From the NCBI RefSeq assembly GCF_003182135.1, contig NZ_QGTL01000008.1:248001-312000 (forward strand): a stretch of DNA of 64,000 bases. The letters are read 5' to 3'. Below the pieces are notes generated by a model. The model was not told the origin of the DNA. It did no database searches and saw only the letters and a program-made list of their open reading frames with translations. Positions 53,436-62,125 of the stretch are shown here, piece by piece. The DNA is from Nocardia neocaledoniensis (lineage in GTDB: Bacteria; Actinomycetota; Actinomycetes; Mycobacteriales; Mycobacteriaceae). A program made the translations under genes and the position numbers. The stretch's first letter is position 1. Each line of letters opens with the position of its first letter.

Positions 53436-54821
53436 GTGGCACCCAAGTCGAAGGTGGACACCGTTGCCAACCTCGCCAAGCGCCGGGGTCTGGTCTACCC
53501 GTGCGGTGAGATCTACGGAGGCACCAAGTCGGCGTGGGACTATGGTCCGCTTGGCGTCGAACTGAAGGAGAACATCAAGCGGCAGTGGTGGCGCAGCATG
53601 GTCACCAGCCGCGACGATGTCGTCGGCCTCGATTCCTCGGTGATCCTGCCGCGCCAGGTCTGGGAGGCCTCCGGCCACGTCGAGACCTTCTCCGACCCGC
53701 TGGTCGAGTCGCTGCACACGCACAAGCGTTACCGCGCCGACCACCTGCTCGAGGCCTACGAGGAGAAGCACGGCCACCCGCCGGCCAACGGCCTGGCCGA
53801 CATCAACGACCCCGAGACCGGCCAGCCCGGCAAGTGGACCGAACCCAAAAACTTCTCCGGTCTGCTCAAGACCTTCCTCGGCCCGGTCGACGACGAAGAG
53901 GGACTGCACTACCTGCGCCCCGAGACCGCGCAGGGCATCTTCGTCAACTACAAGAACGTCGAGACCACCGCGCGCAAGAAGCCGCCGTTCGGCATCGCCC
54001 AGATCGGCAAGAGCTTCCGCAACGAGATCACCCCCGGCAACTTCATCTTCCGGACCCGCGAGTTCGAGCAGATGGAGATGGAGTTCTTCGTCAAGCCCGG
54101 CGAGGACGCCGAGTGGCACAAGTACTGGATCGACACCCGCCTGGCCTGGTACACCGACCTCGGCATCGATCCCGACAACCTGCGCCTCTACGACCACCCC
54201 AAGGAAAAGCTGTCGCACTACTCGGCCGGCACCACCGACATCGAGTACCGCTTCCGCTTCCAGGGCAGCGAGTGGGGCGAGCTCGAGGGCATCGCCAACC
54301 GCACCGACTACGACCTCAAGACGCACTCGGAGCACTCCGGCACCGACCTGAGCTTCTTCGATCAGGCCTCCGGTGAGCGCTACATCCCGTACTGCATCGA
54401 GCCCGCGGCCGGTCTGACCCGTTCGCTGATGGCGTTCCTGGTCGACGCCTACGCCGAGGACGAGGCCCCCAACGCCAAGGGCGGCGTCGACGTGCGCACG
54501 GTGCTGCGCCTGGACCGTCGCCTCTCGCCGGTCAAGGCCGCGGTGCTGCCGCTCTCGCGCAACGCCGACCTCACCCCGAAGGCCAAGGACCTCGCCGCCC
54601 AGCTGCGCCGCAACTGGAACGTCGACTTCGACGACGCGGGCGCCATCGGCCGCCGCTACCGTCGCCAGGACGAGATCGGCACCCCGTTCTGCATCACGGT
54701 CGACTTCGACACCCTCGACGACCAGGCCGTGACGATCCGCGAGCGCGACTCGATGGCCCAGGAGCGCATCGCCCTGGACAAGGTGGAGAGCTACCTGGCC
54801 ACCCACCTGCTCGGCGCCTGA
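53436..54821 (+). CDS. glyS: Glycyl-tRNA synthetase (homodimeric, class II)
   Basis: The 461-residue enzyme charges tRNA-Gly. It opens KVDTVANLAKRRGLVYPCGE and IYGGTKSAWDYGPLGVELKE, both diagnostic of the alpha2 type. Class II motif 2 is GKSFRNEITPGNFIFRTREF with QMEMEFF, and motif 3 lies in EPAAGLTRSLMAFLVDAY. The anticodon domain (VKAAVLPLSRNADL onward) follows. The GTG at 53436 is favoured by GGAGAAA ten bases ahead; an ATG at 53421 would leave almost no ribosome site. The 190-base gap before it has an inverted repeat CATGGA/TCCATG (53311-53328). A strong hairpin follows. Confidence 0.95.
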   Translation: MAPKSKVDTVANLAKRRGLVYPCGEIYGGTKSAWDYGPLGVELKENIKRQWWRSMVTSRDDVVGLDSSVILPRQVWEASGHVETFSDPLVESLHTHKRYRADHLLEAYEEKHGHPPANGLADINDPETGQPGKWTEPKNFSGLLKTFLGPVDDEEGLHYLRPETAQGIFVNYKNVETTARKKPPFGIAQIGKSFRNEITPGNFIFRTREFEQMEMEFFVKPGEDAEWHKYWIDTRLAWYTDLGIDPDNLRLYDHPKEKLSHYSAGTTDIEYRFRFQGSEWGELEGIANRTDYDLKTHSEHSGTDLSFFDQASGERYIPYCIEPAAGLTRSLMAFLVDAYAEDEAPNAKGGVDVRTVLRLDRRLSPVKAAVLPLSRNADLTPKAKDLAAQLRRNWNVDFDDAGAIGRRYRRQDEIGTPFCITVDFDTLDDQAVTIRERDSMAQERIALDKVESYLATHLLGA

Positions 54822-54833
54822 TCAGTCGCTGAC

Positions 54834-54866
54834 CGAAGCCCGCGCCGGCCGCCGGCGCGGGCTTCG
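54834..54866. terminator. Stem-loop terminator after glyS
   Basis: A perfect 15-bp GC-rich stem (54834-54848 with 54852-54866) with a 3-base loop starts 12 bases after the glyS stop. Confidence 0.75.
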
Positions 54867-54959
54867 TCGCGTCGCGGGCCGGTAGCGACTGCCCGCGCGT
54901 CGTGGAGGCGATCACACTGCGTACCCGACGGTTTGCGTCCGGTGGCCGCGTGCCTCACA

Positions 54960-56240
54960 GTGTCCGGTGTGCTGTGGGAACCGGAAGACGTGGTGCGGGT
55001 GCTCGACCCCTCCGAACAGCGATTCGTGCGGCACGCGACGTACACCGGACGATCGGTGACGGTGCGCGGTGAACTCGACGCGGCAGCGCTCGGCGCGGCC
55101 TTCGCGGCCCTGCAGCGCGCGTTCCCGATCCTGGTGGCGCGGATCGTCGAGGACGCCGACGAGAACGGAATCCTGTTGCGCCCCGGGCACATCGATCCGG
55201 TCGGCGCCTGGGTGAGTTTCGGTGATCCCGACGAGGTACGGATACCGACCGAGTCGATGGATCCCAGCGCGCAGCTGGCCTACCTGGATGTCGTTCTGGC
55301 CGAAGAGGATCGGGCCAGGATCACGCTGTTCGTGCACCACGCCGTCGCCGATGCCGGGCACTGCGTGGAACTGTTCGCACGGCTGTGGGGCTACTACACC
55401 GACCACGTGGAGACCGGGACGATCGCGGCCGCCCCGAGGGAGTACCCGGTATCGCTGGAATCGCTGCTGGCCGAGCGGGGAACCGTGCGCGGGCCGCGGT
55501 CGGGGCTCGAGCCCGTCGTCCGGCCGCTGGTCGTCGCCGACGCGGTCGGGGTGATAGAGCCGTCGCCACCCGCCACGCCCGCCCTGGCCAGGCCCGCCCG
55601 GATCCAGTTGGACCCCACCGAGACCGCGCGAGTCCTCGACCTGGCGCGCACCCACGCGGTGAGTGTGAACGGTCTGGTCACCGCGGCCGCGCTGCGCGCG
55701 TTCGCGACGCTCTACGGCGTGGAGCAGGTCGGCTGCCTCTATCCCGTCGACCTGCGCAGGCGCCTCGATCCGCCGCTCGCGCCCGCCGCGGGCACCAATG
55801 TCTCCGGCCTGGCCGCCTTCACCACCGACGCGGCAGGCACCGACGATCTCGTCGCGCTGGCCCGCCGGATCGGCCGCGCCCTGCACGACGACCTGGCCTC
55901 GGGCGTCATCGAACAGTCGGTCCTGCACTTCCCCGATTTCTTCGGGCCCACCCGCGTGCACTCCACCGCCGGGCACATCGCGCTCACCAACACCGGCACG
56001 GTGCCCACCTTCCGCGCGCCGACGGGCCTGCTCCTCGACGACTACGAGATCGTCTACCTCTCGGCCCATCCGCGTCCGTCGACCGGCGCCTCGGCCGCGG
56101 TGACCTTCCTCGTCTACACCTATCTCGGCCGCCTCACCCTGGCCAGACTCGGCGGCGGACCGCGGGCGACCGAATTGCTGCCCGCGCTCGCCGCCGAGCT
56201 GACCGGCCGCCCCGCCGCGGCGGAGGCGGCCAGCGCCTAG
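54960..56240 (+). CDS. PapA-like condensation-fold acyltransferase
   Basis: The roughly 426-residue protein belongs to the CoA/ACP-dependent acyltransferases of the condensation superfamily. The catalytic HHxxxD motif is HHAVADAGH (near 128). The N-terminal half reads LDPSEQRFVRHATYTG, LGAAFAALQRAFPILVARI, and the second half VNGLVTAAALRAFATLYGVE with PVDLRRRLDPP, like PapA5-type enzymes that esterify lipids with polyketide or fatty acyl groups. The start is uncertain: TTG 54933 or GTG 54960/54969 all lack a clear ribosome site. No polyketide synthase is nearby, so the product is unknown. The end overlaps the convergent DUF732 gene by 4 bases. Confidence 0.72.
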   Translation: MSGVLWEPEDVVRVLDPSEQRFVRHATYTGRSVTVRGELDAAALGAAFAALQRAFPILVARIVEDADENGILLRPGHIDPVGAWVSFGDPDEVRIPTESMDPSAQLAYLDVVLAEEDRARITLFVHHAVADAGHCVELFARLWGYYTDHVETGTIAAAPREYPVSLESLLAERGTVRGPRSGLEPVVRPLVVADAVGVIEPSPPATPALARPARIQLDPTETARVLDLARTHAVSVNGLVTAAALRAFATLYGVEQVGCLYPVDLRRRLDPPLAPAAGTNVSGLAAFTTDAAGTDDLVALARRIGRALHDDLASGVIEQSVLHFPDFFGPTRVHSTAGHIALTNTGTVPTFRAPTGLLLDDYEIVYLSAHPRPSTGASAAVTFLVYTYLGRLTLARLGGGPRATELLPALAAELTGRPAAAEAASA

Positions 56241-56602
56241 CCGCCGGCGACCATCTGGTCGAACGCGATCATCAGCGCGTCACCGTGCTGCGGGCACAGC
56301 CCGCGGGTGGCCGCGCCCATGAGATTGCGCGTCTCCGGCTCGGTGAACCCACCCTCCGTACCGAACTCGATGACCTTGCCCAGCACCTCGGGGCTCACCC
56401 CGCGCGAGTCGAACACCTCGCACATCGCGTAGCCCACGTCGAGCAGGCCCTCGTCGGCCTGCCACCACAGCGACGGCGAGACGTGGCGTGCCGTGTCGAG
56501 GAAGAGCTGCTCCCCCTCGGGAGTTGCCGCCTGGGCGAGGCCGGCGCCCGCCAGGAGCGCGGCGCACGCCACGGCCGCCACGGTGATCCGGTACTTCAGC
56601 AT
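56237..56602 (-). CDS. Secreted DUF732-like small protein
   Basis: The 121-residue protein has a signal peptide (LKYRITVAAVACAALLAGAG then LAQA) and a helical mature part with two cysteines (GYAMCEVFDSRG and TRGLCPQHGDAL), as in mycobacterial DUF732 proteins of unknown role. The ATG at 56602 is preceded by GAAGAGG. The extended end of the deleted MerR frame runs into its start, and intact MerR would have stopped about 70 bases before it. Confidence 0.75.
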   Translation of the reverse strand: MLKYRITVAAVACAALLAGAGLAQAATPEGEQLFLDTARHVSPSLWWQADEGLLDVGYAMCEVFDSRGVSPEVLGKVIEFGTEGGFTEPETRNLMGAATRGLCPQHGDALMIAFDQMVAGG

Positions 56603-57258
56603 GTCTGTGTCCTCTTCTCGTCGATCTTCCGTAACCCTAGATCGACTGTCCGACAACAATTCCCATGCTCGATCAGCGTGGTGCGATCGGCTCCTGGAGC
56701 TCGGTGACCCAGCCTGCGGGATCGGGGGTCCACTCCAGGGTGACCTCGCGGACCGGTGCCGCCGTGCGATAGCCGTTGTCCTCCACTGAGATCACTGAAC
56801 AGCGGCTGGATCACCGGGCTGATCGCCTGCGGCTCGAAACTCGCCGCCACCCCGATGGCTCGGGCCACCCGCACCGCGGCCACCGATTTGAGCACCACGT
56901 CTTGCTCGGGCATGACGCCCTCCTTCTCGATGATGCGGAGTCTCGCCTCGACATCGGTCAGCCGGGCGTTGTCGGCCGCGATCCGCTGTGCCAGCTCGGC
57001 TCTGCGGAGCGTGAGCATGCCGCGCAACTCCGCCGGGCCGGGACCCGGATCGAGCATCCGGCCCACCTGTTCCAGCGTGAACCCCAGCTCCTTGAGCGCG
57101 ACGAGCCGATTGAGCCGGGCCAGCTGCGCGGCCGTGTAGAACCGGTAGCCGGTGGCCGGATCGACCCGGGCGGGCCGCAACAACCCGACCGCGTCGTAGT
57201 GACGCAACATGCGCACCGACACCTGACCGTGTCTGGCGAAATCTCCGATACTGAACAT
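56596..57258 (-). pseudogene. MerR-family regulator with internal deletion and frameshift
   Basis: Residues 1-155 are a good MerR protein: FSIGDFARHGQVSVRMLRHY, AVGLLRPARVDPATGYRFYT, the dimer helix, and the start of a GyrI-like effector domain (ASFEPQAISPVIQPLF). Right after SDLSG the frame turns to unrelated Arg/Gly-rich sequence to 56596. In another frame the true family end is intact at 56783-56673: EDNGYRTAAPVREVTLEWTP, then DPAGWVTELQEPIAPR and stop. About 60 central codons of the effector domain are missing at the junction near 56784, and the phase shifts by one. DNA binding may persist; ligand sensing should be lost. Confidence 0.65.
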
Positions 57259-57268
57259 GACGCCCTCC

Positions 57269-57299
57269 GGTGTAGGACCTCACACGGTGTGAGAGTCAA
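57269..57299 (-). promoter_or_regulatory. MerR-type promoter with 19-bp spacer
   Basis: On the minus strand TTGACT (-35) and TACACC (-10) are 19 bases apart, and the spacer carries the palindrome CTCACAC-C-GTGTGAG. This is the classic MerR activator arrangement, directly ahead of the deleted merR gene (start 57258, ribosome site GGAGGG), so the gene was autoregulated. Confidence 0.7.
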
Positions 57300-57305
57300 G
57301 GCGCG

Positions 57306-59303
57306 TCAGAATCGGCCGCCCCGGCTCACCCGGCGCGAGCCCGACGATCCGCCATAGGACCCGGGTCGGTACCCGCCACCGAATCCGCCGCCGCCACCGC
57401 GCGTGGCACCGCCGATCGAGCCGCGCAGGAATCCGTCGAGCAGGATGCCGCCGAGGATCGCGCCTGCCTGCGAGCCGCCGCCGGCCACGGGCTGACGCTG
57501 CTCCCAGGCCCGCACGCTCGCCTGTGCCTGCTGCAGGGCTCGCCCGCCCAGCTCGGCGGCGGTCTGCGCGCTGGTCAGCGCGCGGTCAGGGGCGGTGGCG
57601 TCGAGCCCGCGTGCCTCGGCGAGATGGCGCTGCGCCTCGGCGAGCCGGGTGCGTGCCTCGGCGTCGACCCCACCGCGCCGGGTGGTGATGAACGAGGACG
57701 CGGCCGCCACCCGCGCGTCGGCGTCGGTGAGCGCGCGCTCGAGCCTGCGGCGCAGATCCTCCACCGCGAGTTTGCGATCCGAGGCCGCCGCGATCGCGCG
57801 GTCCAGCTCGGCGTCGGCGGACACCGCGTCGTGGAACGCGCCGAGCGGGTCGGTGTCGGCCGCGGCCGCGGCGCGGTCGGTGGTCGCGGTGGCGGCGGTG
57901 ACGGCCGCCGCCAGCTCCGGTCCGCCGAACTCGGTGAGACCCGCGGCGGCGGTGAGGTCGGTGCGCAATTCGTCGAGGGCGGCGGGCAATCCGTCGCGCG
58001 CCTGCTGGATGTTCGTCGCCGCCTGGTCGACCGCGTCGAGCAAGGTGCGGGCCTGCCCGATGGCCGCTTCGGCGCCGCGGATCGCCGCGACCGCGCCGCC
58101 CTGCTGACCCACCGGCTGGGCGAGCGCGGCGCGGGCGGTGTCGATGTTGTGCTCGGCGAAGCGGATCCGCTCGGTGGCCATGCGCACGTTGTCCGCGACC
58201 GGGGCCAGGACGGTCGCGGGATAGGCCGAACGCAGCCGCGCCAGTTCGGCGTCGGAGGCGGGTTGCCGTGCGGTCAGGTCGACGATGTCGCGGGTCAACC
58301 CGTCCAGCCGGGCCGGCGCGTCGATGAGCAGGTCGCGCATGGCGTCGAAATCGGTGACCTGCGCGTCGAGTTCACGGTCGGCCTTGCCCGCGGTGGACAG
58401 CAGCTCGACGAGCAGGGCGCGCTGCTGGTCGGGGGTCTCGGGGAGGGCGTCGTCGAGTTGCTGCCGGATCGTGAACGCCTTCGCCGTCGCCGCGCGGGCG
58501 GCGTCGAGCGCGGTGCGGAACGGGGTCACCGCGGTCTCCCCGAATTCCGAGGTGGCCAGGGCCAATTCCTCTTCGCTCGTGCGCACGGCGTCATCGATCT
58601 CCACCAGGCGCTCGCGGGAGAGCGCGTGCAGCGTGGGCAACGACAGCTTCGCCAGGCCCGCCGAGTCTGCGGGATCGAGTCCGCGCGCGGTGCCCAGTTC
58701 GGCACGGTCGGCGTCGCGGCGGCGTTTGCGGGAGAACAGGATCAGCGCGCCCGCGCCGGCGACGACCACCAGTCCGATGCCGAGCAGCCACCCCCACGGC
58801 CCACCGGCGCCGCGCATCGCCGCGCCGATCCCGTCGGCGGTGTCCACCCCGGCCTGCGCCCATTTCCGGTCGCGCAGCGCCGGTTCCACCGTGCCGGCCA
58901 GCAGCGAATCCAGTTCGCCGTCGCTGACCTCGGTGGGCAGGGTGCCGTTCAGCCAGTAGCCGCGGTCGTCGACCGCTACCGCCAGCAGCAGATCGCGATC
59001 GCTGAAGCCGGACAGCTCCGAAGTGCGCGCGGCCCAGTCCCGCGGCGCCATCGACGCGAAGTCGCGCACGTAGATCACCCACAGCTTCACCTGGTGCTCG
59101 CGGTAGAGCCGGTCAACGGCGTCGAGCACGCGGCTCTCGTCGGCGCCGCTCAGCACGTCGGCGGCGTCGACCACCTGCGGACCCATCCGCGACGGCGGCT
59201 CGGCCGTGGCCGTCGGCGCGCACAGCAGACTCAGCGCGGCGAGCACCGCGCACAGCACAGCGGGGAGAACCGGAACGGCCGAACTCTTCTGCGACGGCGG
59301 CAT
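57306..59303 (-). CDS. TPM-domain membrane protein with coiled-coil region
   Basis: The 665-residue protein has a signal peptide (1-34), a TPM (DUF477) domain (about 40-165; VVDAADVLSGADESRVLDAV, KLWVIYVRDFASMAPRDWAA), a membrane helix near 168-188 (GWLLGIGLVVVAGAGALILF), and a long cytosolic Ala/Glu/Arg-rich helical region (200-600) that looks coiled-coil. The end is Gly/Arg/Ser-rich (GGGGGFGGGYRPGSYGGSSG). TPM proteins are linked to membrane or photosystem protein quality control elsewhere. In M. tuberculosis the neighbour of dgt is Rv2345, of the same type (from memory). Confidence 0.82.
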   Translation of the reverse strand: MPPSQKSSAVPVLPAVLCAVLAALSLLCAPTATAEPPSRMGPQVVDAADVLSGADESRVLDAVDRLYREHQVKLWVIYVRDFASMAPRDWAARTSELSGFSDRDLLLAVAVDDRGYWLNGTLPTEVSDGELDSLLAGTVEPALRDRKWAQAGVDTADGIGAAMRGAGGPWGWLLGIGLVVVAGAGALILFSRKRRRDADRAELGTARGLDPADSAGLAKLSLPTLHALSRERLVEIDDAVRTSEEELALATSEFGETAVTPFRTALDAARAATAKAFTIRQQLDDALPETPDQQRALLVELLSTAGKADRELDAQVTDFDAMRDLLIDAPARLDGLTRDIVDLTARQPASDAELARLRSAYPATVLAPVADNVRMATERIRFAEHNIDTARAALAQPVGQQGGAVAAIRGAEAAIGQARTLLDAVDQAATNIQQARDGLPAALDELRTDLTAAAGLTEFGGPELAAAVTAATATTDRAAAAADTDPLGAFHDAVSADAELDRAIAAASDRKLAVEDLRRRLERALTDADARVAAASSFITTRRGGVDAEARTRLAEAQRHLAEARGLDATAPDRALTSAQTAAELGGRALQQAQASVRAWEQRQPVAGGGSQAGAILGGILLDGFLRGSIGGATRGGGGGFGGGYRPGSYGGSSGSRRVSRGGRF

Positions 59304-59375
59304 GTGTCGAATCTAACGGGCAGCGCCCGACCACGCGGGTACGACGGCGCCGAGCGTGGCTTCTACGATCGGCGC

Positions 59376-60053
59376 ATGGTCACAGTCGATCGCCCCTACA
59401 CCGGTCATGTCACCGCGGGTGGCGCCGCCGAGCAGCGCGATGTCCCCGGCGCCCGCATCGTGAAGATGTCCGTCGGCCCGATGGACAACAACACCTACCT
59501 CGTGCAGCACACGGCCACCGGTGCCGCCGTCCTCATCGACGCCGCCAACGACGCCGCCCGCATCCTCGACCTGGTCGGCCAGGAAGCGCCCGGCCGGGTC
59601 GAACTGCTGATCACCACCCACCGTCACCCCGACCACTGGCAGGCCCTCGCCGAGGTCTCCACGACGCTCGACCTGGAAACCGCCGCCCACCCCCTTGACG
59701 CGGGCTCCCTTCCCGTCCCACCCGACCGCCTCCTCGCCGACGGCGACACGGTGCCACTGGGCGACCTCTCCCTCGCCGTCATCCACCTGCGTGGCCACAC
59801 CCCCGGCTCGATCGCCCTCGCCCTGGTCGACGAGGACAACCGCACCCACCTGTTCACCGGCGACTCCCTGTTCCCCGGGGGAGTGGGGAAGACGCACAGC
59901 CCCGCCGATTTCGACACGCTGCTCGGCGACGTCACCACCAAGCTCTTCGACCGCTACCCCGACGACACCGTCGTCTACCCGGGCCACGGCGACGACACCA
60001 CCCTCGGCACCGAACGCCCCCACCTGGCCGAATGGCGCGAACGCGGCTGGTGA
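59376..60053 (+). CDS. Metallo-beta-lactamase-fold hydrolase
   Basis: The 225-residue protein has the metal-binding motif TTHRHPDHWQAL (near 84), a downstream HLRGHTPGSIAL with the third histidine, FTGDSLFPGGVGKT with the bridging aspartate, and VVYPGHGDDTTLG with the last histidine. This pattern matches glyoxalase II-like or persulfide-dioxygenase-like hydrolases. The substrate is unknown. The true start is the ATG at 59376; a long upstream frame is only the shadow of the TPM gene. Confidence 0.82.
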   Translation: MVTVDRPYTGHVTAGGAAEQRDVPGARIVKMSVGPMDNNTYLVQHTATGAAVLIDAANDAARILDLVGQEAPGRVELLITTHRHPDHWQALAEVSTTLDLETAAHPLDAGSLPVPPDRLLADGDTVPLGDLSLAVIHLRGHTPGSIALALVDEDNRTHLFTGDSLFPGGVGKTHSPADFDTLLGDVTTKLFDRYPDDTVVYPGHGDDTTLGTERPHLAEWRERGW

Positions 60054-60149
60054 CCGCGCCGGGCCCGCCGACGGCCGTTCACCGGACCGGAATCGGGCGG
60101 TGACCGCTGGCGTGATCGCGTGTCGGCCCGACCTGGCAGACTGATCAGG

Positions 60150-60842
60150 ATGAGATCGGGTTTCCCGCGCACGACCGCTCCCGCCCCGGCCGCTTCCCGT
60201 CCGCGCGGGTTCGGGTCCTCGGTGTCGCGCTGGATCGGCCGGTTGATCGCCGGGGCGGTGCTCATGGGGATCGTGCTGGTCGCGGGCACCGCGGTCCGGG
60301 TCTGGCAGGTCGCGCGGATCGACGACTACAGCTCCGCCGACGCGATCGTGGTGCTCGGCGCCGCGCAGTACTCGGGCACACCGTCCTCGGTCTTCGAGGC
60401 GCGGCTCTACCAGGCCTGGCGGCTCTACGAGGCGGGCGTGGCGCCGCGGGTGATCACCGTCGGCGGGAAGCAGGAGGGCGACCTCTACACCGAGGCGGCC
60501 TCCGGCAAGCGCTACCTCGAGGACAAGGGCGTGCCCAGCGAGGACATCCTCGCCGTCGAGACCGGCTCCGACACGTTGCGCAGCGTCGAGGCGGTGGCCA
60601 CCGCCATGCGGGCGCGCGACATGTCATCGGCCGTACTCGTCAGCGACCCGTGGCATTCACTGCGCACCAGGACGATGGCTCGCGACGCCGGGCTGGACGC
60701 GTGGACCGCGCCGACCCGCACCGGACCGGCGGTGTACACCAGGGAGTCGCAGTTCCACGGCATCGCCCGCGAGACCGGCGCGCTGCTGTGGTACCAGCTC
60801 ACCCATTTCTCGGCAGACTTCTCTTACACGGCGGGACAGTGA
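60150..60842 (+). CDS. DUF218 (YdcF/SanA-like) membrane-anchored protein
   Basis: The 230-residue protein has one N-terminal membrane helix (GRLIAGAVLMGIVLVAGTAV, near 30-50) followed by a DUF218 domain: DAIVVLGAAQYSGTPSSVFE, LYEAGVAPRVITVGGKQEGD and VLVSDPWHSLRTRTMARDAG. Family members relate to the cell envelope (for example SanA in vancomycin barrier). ATG at 60150, 7 bases before dgt, so the two are probably co-transcribed. Confidence 0.78.
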   Translation: MRSGFPRTTAPAPAASRPRGFGSSVSRWIGRLIAGAVLMGIVLVAGTAVRVWQVARIDDYSSADAIVVLGAAQYSGTPSSVFEARLYQAWRLYEAGVAPRVITVGGKQEGDLYTEAASGKRYLEDKGVPSEDILAVETGSDTLRSVEAVATAMRARDMSSAVLVSDPWHSLRTRTMARDAGLDAWTAPTRTGPAVYTRESQFHGIARETGALLWYQLTHFSADFSYTAGQ

Positions 60843-60848
60843 GATTTG

Positions 60849-62102
60849 ATGAGCGACAGCTACACACCGCACGACCGGGAACGGATGGTCCACGAGCCGG
60901 GTAAGACCGCGTGGCCCGGCGCCGCGGGCAAGGGCCACCGCAGCGAGTTCTCCCGCGACCGCGCCCGCGTCCTGCACTCCGCGGCCCTGCGCCGCCTCGC
61001 CGACAAGACGCAGGTCATGGGTCCGCGCGAGGGCGACACCCCGCGCACCCGGCTCACCCATTCGCTCGAGGTCGCCCAGATCGGCCGCAGCATCGCCGAC
61101 GGCGTCGGCGCCGACCCGGACCTGGTCGACCTGGCCGGCCTCGCCCACGACATCGGCCATCCGCCCTACGGCCACAACGGTGAACGCGCGCTCGACGAAT
61201 TCGCCGACGAATACGGCGGTTTCGAGGGCAACGCGCAGAACCTGCGCATCCTGACCAGGCTCGAGCCGAAGGTGCTCGACGCGTCGGGGGAGAGCGCGGG
61301 CCTGAACCTGACCCGCGCCGCCCTGGATGCCACCCTCAAATACCCTTGGGGCAGAAGCGGTTCCGGCACCAAATTCGGCGCCTACGAGGACGATCTCGAG
61401 CGTCTGGCCTGGATCCGCAAGGACGCGCCGGAGCGCAAGCAGAGCCTGGAATGCCAGATCATGGACTGGTCCGACGACGTCGCCTATTCGGTGCACGACG
61501 TGGAGGACGGCGTGATAGTCGGCCGGATCGACCTGCGTGCCCTGGCCGACCCCGCCGAACAGGCCGCCCTCGCCGAACAGGGCCACGGCCAGCACCCCGA
61601 CCAGTCGATCGACGCGCTCGCCGCCGCCGCCCAGCGCCTGTCCGAACTGGACGTGGTGGCCGACGCCGCCGACTACGACGGCACCTTCGCCGCGTCGGTG
61701 GCCCTCAAACGTCTCACCAGCGAGCTGGTCGGCCGCTTCGCCACCGCCGCGATCGCCGCGACCCGCGAGCACCAGGGCGGCGGCCCGCTCACCCGCTACC
61801 AGGCGGATCTGATCGTGCCGCCGATCGTCGCCGCCGAGGTCGCCGTGCTCAAGACGGTGGCTCTGCGCTACGTGCGCTCCGACCGTGGGCACCTGGCCAG
61901 GCAGCAGACCCAGCGGGAAAGGGTGCAGGCCGTCGCCGACCGGTTGGTCACCACCGCACCGGCCCACCTGGACGCCCTGATGCTGCCGTGGTGGAACGCC
62001 GCCACCGACGACACCGCCCGCGTGCGCGTGGTGATCGACCAGATCGCCTCCTACACCGAGAGCCGCTTCGAGCGCGTCGCCGCCTCGCTGGATTGCCGCT
62101 GA
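60849..62102 (+). CDS. dgt: Deoxyguanosinetriphosphate triphosphohydrolase-like protein
   Basis: The 417-residue HD-domain enzyme hydrolyses dNTPs to nucleoside and triphosphate. Metal ligands are in RTRLTHSLEVAQIG (H), GLAHDIGHPPYGHNGE (HD) and IMDWSDDVAYSVHDVED (D). The C-terminal helical region is complete. The ATG at 60849 follows a TTG one codon before. dnaG follows 23 bases later, the conserved dgt-dnaG pair of mycobacteria. Confidence 0.92.
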   Translation: MSDSYTPHDRERMVHEPGKTAWPGAAGKGHRSEFSRDRARVLHSAALRRLADKTQVMGPREGDTPRTRLTHSLEVAQIGRSIADGVGADPDLVDLAGLAHDIGHPPYGHNGERALDEFADEYGGFEGNAQNLRILTRLEPKVLDASGESAGLNLTRAALDATLKYPWGRSGSGTKFGAYEDDLERLAWIRKDAPERKQSLECQIMDWSDDVAYSVHDVEDGVIVGRIDLRALADPAEQAALAEQGHGQHPDQSIDALAAAAQRLSELDVVADAADYDGTFAASVALKRLTSELVGRFATAAIAATREHQGGGPLTRYQADLIVPPIVAAEVAVLKTVALRYVRSDRGHLARQQTQRERVQAVADRLVTTAPAHLDALMLPWWNAATDDTARVRVVIDQIASYTESRFERVAASLDCR

Positions 62103-62125
62103 GACCGGCCGACTAGACTTCTCTC

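Noticed and set aside
57624..60053. An 809-codon open frame on the plus strand that ends in the MBL hydrolase
   Set aside because: All but the last 226 codons are the antisense of the TPM-domain gene. The composition (very high Arg/Gly/Val) is that of a GC-rich shadow frame, and the MBL domain starts properly at 59376.
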